A DNA stretch of 64,000 bases, taken from the NCBI RefSeq assembly GCF_004770045.1, contig NZ_RQFO01000011.1, positions 124,001 to 188,000 on the forward strand. The letters are read 5' to 3'. Of this stretch, positions 42,004-50,067 are shown in pieces; the first letter of the stretch is position 1; each line of letters starts with the position of its first letter. A program made the translations under genes and the position numbers. The notes below the pieces were generated by a model. It had not been told where the DNA came from and ran no database searches. It saw nothing but the letters and a program-made list of their open reading frames with translations. The DNA comes from Leptospira montravelensis. Lineage in GTDB: Bacteria > Spirochaetota > Leptospiria > Leptospirales > Leptospiraceae.

Positions 42004-44790
42004 CTACTTTTTTGTCCTTGTAAATGCACCGTCCCAATCTGGTTCTGGGGGAGTTTCTAAGTAATATTGGCACCTTTCCCAAAGGAGTTTGCAGGCTTCA
42101 TCTCCATTTGTGGTCAGTAAGGTGTAGAATTTTTTCCCTGCTTCCTCAAACTTTCGATTCAAATAAGAGAAAAGGGCAGATTCGTAGGCTTCCACGAATT
42201 TATGATCTTCTTCTGTTTCATCGCCTTTTTTGGTTCGGATTTCGAATAAAGTAACGGGTTTGGATTTTCCTTTCACTCGCACAATATCCAACTTTCTTGT
42301 AAAAAAATGGTCTTTGACTTCATCATGAACAAATTCCGAAACCAAAATACAAACTCCATAATCTTTTCCAGCCGCTTCTAACCGTGCCGCCAAGTTAACA
42401 GTATCACCCATCATTGTATAAGAAGCTAGGGCATCGGTTCCCATAAACCCAACCTTCGCATAACCCATGTTTAGTCCAATGCGGAACTTCATCGTATGGG
42501 CTTCTGGAATGTATTTATTTTTTTCGATCCATTCTTTTTTTAATACCTCAAGTTTATCACGCATTTCAACACTGGCAGATACAGCTTTTAAACAATGATT
42601 CTCTACATCTAGTGGGGCATTAAATACTCCCACGATGGCATCCCCAATGTATTTATCCAAAACTCCATCATGATGTTTTAAGATGATGGTCATTGCTGAT
42701 AAATATTCATTGAGAAGATTGGCAAGTTCCTTTGAATTTAATTTTTCAGAAATGGTGCTAAATCCAGCAATATCGGAAAAGAAGGCGGTGATGATTTTTT
42801 CACTTCCTTGTTTTAGTTTTTCTAAATCTTTAAGGGCTTCCCCGACCACCACCGGGTCCACCATACTTCCGAGAACTCCTCGCATTTTTTCACGTTCCTT
42901 TAATCCGGAAACCATCTGGTTTAGTGCGACTGTTAGGTTCCCAAATTCATCATTCCCTCCATCATCAAAATGGACGTGAAGATTCCCTTGGCCAACATCT
43001 TCTGCACTTCGAATGATATTTCGAATTTTTTGAACCACCACTCCAGAGATAAAAATAGCAAATAGAATTGCCACCAAACAAATGGTAATGGCTGTGAATA
43101 CAATTTGATTTCTATTGTCTTTGATGGCACGAATTCCATCTGTCCTATCAACCAATGTTCGAATCAGGCCTGAAAAATTATCACGTAAAACAAGATTGGG
43201 AACATTTTCCGATTCCAAAAGATGAGTCCCATCTAACTTCCACATGATCTCTTCTGATTCACTTCGGGAATGACCAAAACTTCCATCCGGGAATAGTTTC
43301 TTTAGTTCTTTTGTGGGAGTTTCTTGTTCCGCATTTAATATCCATTTGCGAATGGCTTTCCAACGGTTCCTTTGGATTTCTCGAACTTCTGGATCTTGGT
43401 AATAACGTTCGTATTCAGTGGGATCTGTTTTGAATTTCATCAAAACCCAGTCTTCCAAGGTGACATCTCGCAAACTGCGCAAGGCCTCAATTTTTTCCCA
43501 AGTTTCTAAGGGAATGGGGTAGTTTTCCGTAACTTCGTCAAAAATTTTGTCTCTTTCTGCTATGAGTTCACCGTAAGATTTATAAAAACTGGTAAAAAGT
43601 TTGTCCTTTGCAGGTGGAATCGGAGGTTTTGCATTTTTCAAAAACTGGATTCTTTCTCTCAGTTTTGGAATGAGTTCTGTTAGTTCTTTTGTGATTCGGT
43701 AATCTTCCTTGATGACTTCTCTGTAATCTCCTAAACTAGATTTAATACTACTTAGGTTAAATGCTCTTTTGGTTGAATTCTGGTGTCGAAAGAGGGGAGA
43801 ATGAAGGGCTTGGATTTCTCTATCTTCCCATTCGTAAACATACTGTTTTTCATTTTCGTCAAGGGACGAAATATCATCAGATAAACGTTGGAAGGATTCC
43901 ACCAAACTTTCTTCCATTGGTCCAAACTGGTCCATTTTAGCGAGTGGAGATGTATTGTCTATGATCTGTGTATCAAAGGAAGCAAGGGAAGTTTCCCCTT
44001 GGATCATTGCCGAAAGTGGAAAGGTTTGGATGCGAAAGAGTTTGGTATCAAGACCCAGTTCTTCTAATTTTCTTTTTTTGGAATCAGCATAGAACTTTGC
44101 AATAAATAGATCTAGTTGTGATTTATGATTTCGAATTTCTTTTTTTAGATTTTTTAAATTCGTTTCCCATTTTAATTTTTCGTCTGGATCTTCTGGTGGA
44201 GTTTGTTTTTGAATTTCAATATACTTAGCTTCATTTCGAACATACGAAGAAGCTAAACTAACAAGTGTATTCCATTCTTTTTCACTGATATTTCGATTTG
44301 CTGCTTCTCTAAGTTGGTGGCGAATTTCTCTTTCCAATACATCTACATCATCTTTTGTCAGATATACGGAAAAAAAGGTATCCACTTTTTTTATCACTTT
44401 GGAAGTTCCAAGAGAACCAAAGAGATTGGTTTGAAATCCGAAGACAGATACCGTTTTTTTTTGGGTCACTACTTTCGCAGTTCGATATTTTTTTAGTTCT
44501 TCTCTTTGTTTTTCTATTCTAGATTTGAATTCTTCGATCCGAATTAAGTTTTGCGAAATATTCTCAATCTCCATCACCAAACTTGCGATAAAATTTTTGG
44601 AGACTGCTGCTTGTTTTTCATAACTCTCAGAGAGGATGGCCGTCTGTTGGCGAACCGTGATGATGGAAAGTAAAAGGATGGTCAGGGCAATTAAGGTACC
44701 AGTAAACCATGCAAGTTTGGCTCTAATTCCTTCGGAAAGGATTTTCCAGACTGAAGTGAGTCCGGATTGGATCATTTTAAAGAATTCCAT
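42004..44790 (-). CDS. Large membrane-bound adenylate/guanylate cyclase (class III)
   Basis: About 930 residues from ATG 44790 (a GTG at 44847 is an in-frame alternative). An N-terminal helix (LAWFTGTLIALTILLLSIIT) is followed by about 540 mostly helical periplasmic residues with many charged heptads, then a second helix (IVFTAITICLVAILFAIFI), HAMP, and a class III cyclase domain from about 690: FSDIAGFSTISEKLNSKELA with a metal aspartate, GDAIVGVFNAPL, then GLNMGYAKVGFMGT and MMGDTVNLAARLEAAGK. It should make cAMP or cGMP in response to an envelope signal. No nucleotide-selectivity residue can be fixed by eye. Confidence 0.9.
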   Translation of the reverse strand: MEFFKMIQSGLTSVWKILSEGIRAKLAWFTGTLIALTILLLSIITVRQQTAILSESYEKQAAVSKNFIASLVMEIENISQNLIRIEEFKSRIEKQREELKKYRTAKVVTQKKTVSVFGFQTNLFGSLGTSKVIKKVDTFFSVYLTKDDVDVLEREIRHQLREAANRNISEKEWNTLVSLASSYVRNEAKYIEIQKQTPPEDPDEKLKWETNLKNLKKEIRNHKSQLDLFIAKFYADSKKRKLEELGLDTKLFRIQTFPLSAMIQGETSLASFDTQIIDNTSPLAKMDQFGPMEESLVESFQRLSDDISSLDENEKQYVYEWEDREIQALHSPLFRHQNSTKRAFNLSSIKSSLGDYREVIKEDYRITKELTELIPKLRERIQFLKNAKPPIPPAKDKLFTSFYKSYGELIAERDKIFDEVTENYPIPLETWEKIEALRSLRDVTLEDWVLMKFKTDPTEYERYYQDPEVREIQRNRWKAIRKWILNAEQETPTKELKKLFPDGSFGHSRSESEEIMWKLDGTHLLESENVPNLVLRDNFSGLIRTLVDRTDGIRAIKDNRNQIVFTAITICLVAILFAIFISGVVVQKIRNIIRSAEDVGQGNLHVHFDDGGNDEFGNLTVALNQMVSGLKEREKMRGVLGSMVDPVVVGEALKDLEKLKQGSEKIITAFFSDIAGFSTISEKLNSKELANLLNEYLSAMTIILKHHDGVLDKYIGDAIVGVFNAPLDVENHCLKAVSASVEMRDKLEVLKKEWIEKNKYIPEAHTMKFRIGLNMGYAKVGFMGTDALASYTMMGDTVNLAARLEAAGKDYGVCILVSEFVHDEVKDHFFTRKLDIVRVKGKSKPVTLFEIRTKKGDETEEDHKFVEAYESALFSYLNRKFEEAGKKFYTLLTTNGDEACKLLWERCQYYLETPPEPDWDGAFTRTKK

Positions 44791-44951
44791 AGGGATGAAT
44801 GAAACATGAGATCGTGACTTTTCAAAGCAAGATTTTTTGTATTCCACGTTTTGCTCTGTTAGGTGAAAAATATCAAAGAACTTTGTGATAGAATCTTATT
44901 GTCAATTTTTCCTTGCTATTTTCCACTTTGTCGGTATTGTTTTTTTAGCAA

Positions 44952-46355
44952 ATGTCCATCAATCGTTTCGATTTACTCGCCATCGGGGGCGGTCCTGCCG
45001 CACAAAAAGCTGCTATCCAAGCAAGCAAAATGGGAAAAAAAGCAGCCATTATAGAGAAAGACCCTTACTTGGGAGGAGGTTGTGTCCATTACGGAACCAT
45101 CCCTTCCAAATCTTTACAAGAAACAAGTAGGTTCTATCGTAACTTAAAATTGTCCAACCTTCACGGACTACAATCACCCAAACCGGCCATGCTTACCTTG
45201 CAGGAACTGATGTTTCGTGCAGGGACTGTGATTGAAAAAGAAGAAGATGTCACCCGCGAACAAATGATCCAAAACCGTGTCACGACACTTACCGGTTGGG
45301 GAAAGATCGTAGATGCCCACCACGTAGAAGTCACAGACTCTGCTGGTAGGAAAAAAGTTTATGAAACCGAGAACATTCTTATAGCAACGGGCAGTAGTCC
45401 TCGTAGGCCAACGAATGAAAATATTCCATTTGAAGATGGACTCGTATATGACAGTGATGGGCTCTTTGCAATGAAAAAGATGCCTACCTCTTTGGCAGTG
45501 GTAGGAGCAGGAATCATTGGATCAGAATACGCCACGATTTTTGCGCACATAGGCGTGCAGGTCCACCTTTTCGATTCCCAAAGTCGAATCCTTGGTTTTT
45601 TAGATGAAGATGTATCAAGTGAAATGACTCGGATTATGCAACAGTCTGGGATTTCAATCCATGTGGATTCATCCATTACAAAGTACAACAAACTTCCCAA
45701 TGAGGAAGGTTTTGAACTCACGACTAACAGAGGCGAGGTGGTCCGAGTCAATCAAGTCCTCATTTCTCGCGGACGTTTTGGGAATGTCGATAATTTAGGT
45801 TTAGAATCGGTGGGAATCATTCCTAATGATCGAAAACAAATTTTGGTGAATGAAAACTATCAAACCAATAACCCCAATATCTATGCTTGTGGGGATGTCA
45901 TAGGATTTCCTAGTTTAGCTTCTGTTTCTATGTATCAGGGTGCATACGTCGCAAAACACATGTTTGGTCATCCTTCTGTTCCTGTAGATTCCGAAGAATT
46001 TCCAATTGGAATTTATACTCTTCCCGAGATTGCAACCATTGGACCTACAGAAGAAGCTCTCAAAGCTCGTGGGGTTTCTTATGGAGTGGGAATGGCAAAA
46101 TTTGACACCATTACACGTGCCCAAATCAGCGGGGACCAAGTGGGGCTTTTAAAAATCCTTTTTGATAAAAAATCCAGACGAGTTTTGGGAGTGCATATCA
46201 TTTCTGACAAAGCAACAGAGCTCATTGCACTCGGGCAATGTGTGGTCAATCTGAAGGCACCCATTGAGTACTTTACCGAACACATTTTTAATTATCCTAC
46301 AATGATTGGTGCTTATAAAAACGCAGCAAATGACGCCCTTTTAAGAGAAAAATAA
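44952..46355 (+). CDS. sthA: Soluble pyridine nucleotide transhydrogenase-like flavoprotein (SthA type)
   Basis: A 467-residue FAD- and NAD(P)-binding protein. FAD motif: LLAIGGGPAAQKAAIQAS. The normal redox CxxxxC becomes GGGCVHYGTIPSKSLQ, so the second cysteine is a threonine, as in SthA, which transfers hydride between NADPH and NAD+. The NAD motif is LAVVGAGIIGSEYATIFAHIG, and the end has HIFNYPTMIGAYKNAANDALL. Dihydrolipoamide dehydrogenase is excluded by the missing cysteine and the altered C-terminus. It lies divergent from the cyclase gene, about 160 bp apart. Confidence 0.9.
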   Translation: MSINRFDLLAIGGGPAAQKAAIQASKMGKKAAIIEKDPYLGGGCVHYGTIPSKSLQETSRFYRNLKLSNLHGLQSPKPAMLTLQELMFRAGTVIEKEEDVTREQMIQNRVTTLTGWGKIVDAHHVEVTDSAGRKKVYETENILIATGSSPRRPTNENIPFEDGLVYDSDGLFAMKKMPTSLAVVGAGIIGSEYATIFAHIGVQVHLFDSQSRILGFLDEDVSSEMTRIMQQSGISIHVDSSITKYNKLPNEEGFELTTNRGEVVRVNQVLISRGRFGNVDNLGLESVGIIPNDRKQILVNENYQTNNPNIYACGDVIGFPSLASVSMYQGAYVAKHMFGHPSVPVDSEEFPIGIYTLPEIATIGPTEEALKARGVSYGVGMAKFDTITRAQISGDQVGLLKILFDKKSRRVLGVHIISDKATELIALGQCVVNLKAPIEYFTEHIFNYPTMIGAYKNAANDALLREK

Positions 46356-46458
46356 TCTGGTTCCCTTGAGAATCTGACCTTTCCTGTTTGTTTACTTTTA
46401 TAGAGAGGAACGGGATTTTACTTGTCAGAGACTCGGTTTTACCAACACATACAAGATT

Positions 46459-46977
46459 GTGTCAGACAAAGCTGTCTCTATGAGTCAAATTTATGAAAGA
46501 AGCCATAAACGTATTTATGACTTCCTCTACAAGTACACTCAAAATGCGGACACGGCAATGGATTTGATGCAGGATAGTTTCTTAAGTTTCCATAAGCACT
46601 ATAGCGAAGCCGGCCTCTCGGAAGAGAAGTCCGTTATGGTTTTGTATACCATCGCACGCAATTTATCTATCAATTATGCTAAAAAATTTTCCACAACAAA
46701 AGAGATTGTCTCTGATGAAATCGAGTTTCATAGCCACAATCCAAAACTAGAAACGAGAGCAGAATACCAAGACTTAGAAGATAGGCTTTATTCTTTTTTG
46801 GGAGAACTGTCAGAAGAAGAACGTTCGGCTTTATTACTTAAAAATGTGGAAGGATTTCAGTTAGTGCAAATCGCTGAGGTCTTGGGAGTTTCGGTTTCTA
46901 CGGCATCTCGTTTGGTCATAAGGGCCACAGAGAAAGTGTTGGCCATCGCCAAAAGAGAAAATCTGGTACCGGATTAG
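46459..46977 (+). CDS. ECF-type RNA polymerase sigma factor
   Basis: A 172-residue sigma-70 family protein of ECF layout. Region 2 is QIYERSHKRIYDFLYKYTQN through TAMDLMQDSFLSFHKHY and the NLSINYAKKF stretch; region 4 is LLLKNVEGFQLVQIAEVLGVSVSTASRLVIRA, a helix-turn-helix for the -35 element. No region 3 or 1 is seen. GTG 46459 or ATG 46480 may be the start. It is followed 5 bp later by a FecR-like membrane protein, which probably acts as its regulator. Target promoters are unknown. Confidence 0.9.
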   Translation: MSDKAVSMSQIYERSHKRIYDFLYKYTQNADTAMDLMQDSFLSFHKHYSEAGLSEEKSVMVLYTIARNLSINYAKKFSTTKEIVSDEIEFHSHNPKLETRAEYQDLEDRLYSFLGELSEEERSALLLKNVEGFQLVQIAEVLGVSVSTASRLVIRATEKVLAIAKRENLVPD

Positions 46978-46982
46978 AATCA

Positions 46983-48020
46983 ATGAACGAATTTGAGAAA
47001 CAACAGACATTCGCTAAATGGGAAGAACTCTTACGTAAACCTTCCAAGGTTACAGAGTCCAGAGAATTCCCTACTTGGGAAGTTGTTTCCAAACGAAACA
47101 TCCAATTCGAATATATACCCCAAAAAAGTTCTGTTTCTAATGTAATTTCTTTTTTCCGCAAACCAATTGGACTCACGTTAGTTGGTGGGTCTGCTTTATC
47201 CTTGGCTGCCGCACTAGTCTTTGTTTTTTTACTGAATCCATCCAATGAAAAACTGTCGGAAGTTGCAAATGCATCTGTGGCCAAAACTTCAAAAGCAATC
47301 GTTTCTCCATTGAAAGTCATTGTTTCTTCTGTAAAAGGGAAGGTGTCTGTTTTGCCAGAAGGAAGTTCTCATCCTGTGGCCCTTGTAAAAAACTATCAAT
47401 TGGTATCAGGGGATGTCATCATTACTGATGGAAACTCGCAAAGCGATTTAGATTTTGAAACTGGATCTTGGATGCGCATCACACCAAATTCAGAAGTCAT
47501 TTTGGATCAAATCGAAAAAACAGAAGATGCCCAAACCCAAAAGTTTTCAGTGAAAAAGGGGAAGATCTTTGCTTCTGTTTCCAAACTATCAAAGGACAGC
47601 CAATTCGTTGTGCAAGCCGGGGAACATCTTACGCAAGTTAGAGGAACAGTATTTAGTGTTCAATTTGATGGGACGTTAGAGGTAGTATCAGTTCGAGAAG
47701 GTTCTGTCTCAGTGGGAGATCTGATCCTAAGTTCGAAGCAACAGACCATTGTGAAACTAGGTGAAAATCCGGTATTGGCTGCTCCAGTCAGCGCTAAAGA
47801 AGACAAAGAACTCAAAGCCTTTCAAACACAAACAATTCTTGCACGTGAGTCCAAACTGTACGAAGAACATGCAAGATTAGAACTTGTACGATTAGAAGAT
47901 GGAACAGAATACCGTGGAGTGATTCTTGGACAATCAGAAACACATCTGCACTTCCAGGGACTAGAAGGTTTGATCGAAATCCCGATCCAAAAGATATTAG
48001 AAACAGAAAAAATTCGTTAA
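46983..48020 (+). CDS. FecR-domain membrane protein
   Basis: A 345-residue protein. About 55 cytosolic residues precede one membrane helix (IGLTLVGGSALSLAAALVFVFLL). The periplasmic part contains the FecR domain: VKNYQLVSGDVIITDGNSQSDLDFETGSWMRITPN, then QFVVQAGEHLTQVRGTVFSVQFDG. It ends with a helical stretch and EYRGVILGQSETHLHFQGLEGLIEIP. FecR proteins transmit outside signals to ECF sigma factors or anchor surface structures. The position right after the ECF gene supports a control function, but no separate anti-sigma domain is obvious. Confidence 0.9.
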   Translation: MNEFEKQQTFAKWEELLRKPSKVTESREFPTWEVVSKRNIQFEYIPQKSSVSNVISFFRKPIGLTLVGGSALSLAAALVFVFLLNPSNEKLSEVANASVAKTSKAIVSPLKVIVSSVKGKVSVLPEGSSHPVALVKNYQLVSGDVIITDGNSQSDLDFETGSWMRITPNSEVILDQIEKTEDAQTQKFSVKKGKIFASVSKLSKDSQFVVQAGEHLTQVRGTVFSVQFDGTLEVVSVREGSVSVGDLILSSKQQTIVKLGENPVLAAPVSAKEDKELKAFQTQTILARESKLYEEHARLELVRLEDGTEYRGVILGQSETHLHFQGLEGLIEIPIQKILETEKIR

Positions 48021-48100
48021 TCTTTATAAGTTTTTGACAATATTGTCTTTTTATGAGAGGGTCTTTCCTAACACCCAAGGGGAATACCTTAAAAGAAGCC

Positions 48101-48646
48101 ATGTCTCAAAATCACAAAAAAACCTTTCGTTTTCATTATCTCATCGATAAGGAATTCCAATTAAAGTTTTTAGCGCATTATTCGCTTTTGTTTATATCCG
48201 GGGTACTAGTGACTTTAGGTTTTCTCTATTGGTTGAACCAGTCAAAATATGACGGTGGCGCCGTATTTCGTCTTCGACAAGATGCACAAACTGTTTATTG
48301 GAAAATTGAGAACGAAGACGCGGGTCCAGGCGAAGCAAAAGAGAAATTTGTTCCTAGGGAAATTTACCTTCCAAACTACGACCACCAATTGAATATGTAT
48401 ACCATTCAATTCGATGCGGTGGTGACACTTTCCATTCTTTATTTACTCTTAATCACTGTGTTCTCCGTTTTCAAATCTCACAAAATGGCAGGCCCCGTTT
48501 TTAGTATCAAACGGTCTTTGCAGCGAATGGCTTCGGGAGAACCTATTGAAACCATTCGCATCCGGAAAGGTGATGAGTTCCAAGAACTTGTTCAAGTGCT
48601 GAATGAAGTCATTCAAAAACGTGTGAGTGACGGTTCAAAAAAGTAA
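48101..48646 (+). CDS. Two-helix membrane protein with HAMP-like tail
   Basis: About 181 residues from ATG 48101 (an in-frame ATG at 48053 is an alternative). One helix is FLAHYSLLFISGVLVTLGFLYWL, then about 70 periplasmic residues, a second helix FDAVVTLSILYLLLITVFSVF, then a short HAMP-like region (AGPVFSIKRSLQRMASGEPIETIRIRKGDEFQELVQVLNE). It resembles the membrane part of a chemoreceptor or kinase with no output domain. It is co-directional with the ECF sigma and FecR genes and could be the third member of that signalling unit. Confidence 0.75.
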   Translation: MSQNHKKTFRFHYLIDKEFQLKFLAHYSLLFISGVLVTLGFLYWLNQSKYDGGAVFRLRQDAQTVYWKIENEDAGPGEAKEKFVPREIYLPNYDHQLNMYTIQFDAVVTLSILYLLLITVFSVFKSHKMAGPVFSIKRSLQRMASGEPIETIRIRKGDEFQELVQVLNEVIQKRVSDGSKK

Positions 48647-49077
48647 CTTTAATTAAACTATGTCACATTGATGCCTACTTTGCCCCCGCCCTGAATTGGG
48701 TGGTGGAGGTGGGCTAGTGGGCTTTGACAAACCACGCCTAACAGAAAATCCATAAAACCGCAAGAAAGATCCGCGATTCCCCATTTTTTATCCTGAATGG
48801 TTCATGTTTTTGATCTCTTCGAATACTTTTACTTTTGAAGCATTATTTCGATTTCAGATACTATCAATTATGAAGCAATATGGGACTTCCCATAATTGAT
48901 CTTATGTCACATAATAGGAAGTAGCGGTATGAATGTACTCTTACATCTTTTACAGTTTTGTCTCAATACATGCTTTACAAAAAGGCTTCACACACGTAAC
49001 GGAATCAAAAACATCCATGTCTATGGGTTTATTCAAGTGATTCCCACTGGAAACATTGACTGCGGTGTAATGGTTCC
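48647..49077. other. Structured intergenic region between convergent genes
   Basis: No supported gene. It holds a GC-rich stretch with CCGCCC (48686-48691) and GGGTGG (48698-48703) as a hairpin, a perfect 10-bp inverted repeat ATCAATTATG (48863-48872) and CATAATTGAT (48891-48900), and a nested TATGGGA/TCCCATA pair. TATGTCACAT appears twice, at 48659-48668 and 48903-48912. A small reading frame at 48896-49153 has no convincing start signal or family. A non-coding RNA or a degraded mobile remnant is possible. Confidence 0.4.
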
Positions 49078-49365
49078 TTATTTTGTACCGCAGGTTTTTT
49101 TCTTAATGTCTTCGCATAGGTATGAACCTATCAGTCGTTCGGCGTCACATTGAAATTTAGCATCCGCTTTAGTTTCTGCACTCCCAGTGACCGCAGATGA
49201 CCTTTCTCCGCAATAAGTATAGGATTGGTATACAACAAGGGAACAAGCCAGGTAGTCTAAATCGGCCCTTTCACAAGCCTCATAAGAAGGATTGGTTTTT
49301 GTACATTGGTTAAAGATGAAAAACAATAGGAAAAGTAAACTAAAACGAAGGAATACCACTGCCAT
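49078..49365 (-). CDS. Small lipoprotein, 95 aa
   Basis: A short secreted protein with a hydrophobic signal MAVVFLRFSLLFLLFFIFNQ and a lipobox ending FNQC, so Cys21 would be lipidated. The mature part of about 75 residues has six more cysteines (YEACERA, YLACSL, YTYCGE, FQCDAE, YLCEDI, KTCGTK), which could form three disulfides. It is related in style to the small Cys-rich Leptospira lipoproteins such as the one at 714-992. Function unknown; I find no named family. Confidence 0.75.
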   Translation of the reverse strand: MAVVFLRFSLLFLLFFIFNQCTKTNPSYEACERADLDYLACSLVVYQSYTYCGERSSAVTGSAETKADAKFQCDAERLIGSYLCEDIKKKTCGTK

Positions 49366-49529
49366 TTAGACAGGAAGGGAAGAAAAAGAATTTAATTTTT
49401 TATAGTTGAATATAGACTTCGATTTGTAGAAGAAAATTTCCACACGAAAATACGGTAACGGTGGAAATAGAAATCATTTGACCCCACAAAGAGCATGTAG
49501 GGACAACCGTAAAATTACAGAAGAATTAA

Positions 49530-50057
49530 CTAATTGGTTTTTTTCTTCAAATGTAGGTCTTCTGTTGCGTTTTGGTTTTCCGTATTTGAATTAAAATTCT
49601 TTTTGATTTTTGAATCTAAAAGTGTACGAACTGTTTCTCCAATTTTTGCATCATTACTATACTGGCTTAAATACGCATTCACCTGATCTGACTTTTTCCC
49701 AATGAATCCATCGCGGTAAGAACGCGCAGAGAACTTGCGCAAACTAGGATGGAGTGTTTGGTTTGCCACGTTACTTTTAAGAAAGGTTTCTGATTCTCCA
49801 TCTGGATAGTGAGAAAGGAGCAACAAGGATCGCTCTTTCACATAAATCCGAACTCCAGGTTCTTCACTGAGAGTTCGAAGATAGGGAGCCGGATAACTCA
49901 CAATGGATTCCATCGAACGTTTCATGTCTTCCAATTCAACATGCCCGGTTTGGCTTAAAATACGTTTGATTTTTTGGTAACGGTTGGGATCCAAAGATTC
50001 TGCAACCAAAGTTGATTGCAGAAGGAGTAAAGTTAAAATCCATTTCATCATATTCAT
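49530..50057 (-). CDS. Secreted hypothetical protein, about 175 aa
   Basis: The start at 50057 is preferred over 50063 because AAGGA is 7 nt upstream of it. The protein has a signal peptide (MNMMKWILTLLLLQSTLVAE) and a helical mature part with PAPYLRTLSEEPGVRIYVKE and a hydrophilic, Lys/Asn-rich end. The repeated helical spacing is reminiscent of HEAT-like repeats, but I cannot assign a family. It begins 11 bp after the stop of the metzincin lipoprotein on the same strand, so it may assist that protein. Confidence 0.65.
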   Translation of the reverse strand: MNMMKWILTLLLLQSTLVAESLDPNRYQKIKRILSQTGHVELEDMKRSMESIVSYPAPYLRTLSEEPGVRIYVKERSLLLLSHYPDGESETFLKSNVANQTLHPSLRKFSARSYRDGFIGKKSDQVNAYLSQYSNDAKIGETVRTLLDSKIKKNFNSNTENQNATEDLHLKKKTN

Positions 50058-50067
50058 TATCATATCC

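Noticed and set aside
48896..49153. Possible small plus-strand gene of 85 codons
   Set aside because: No ribosome binding site, no recognised domain, and it overlaps the end of the convergent small lipoprotein gene.
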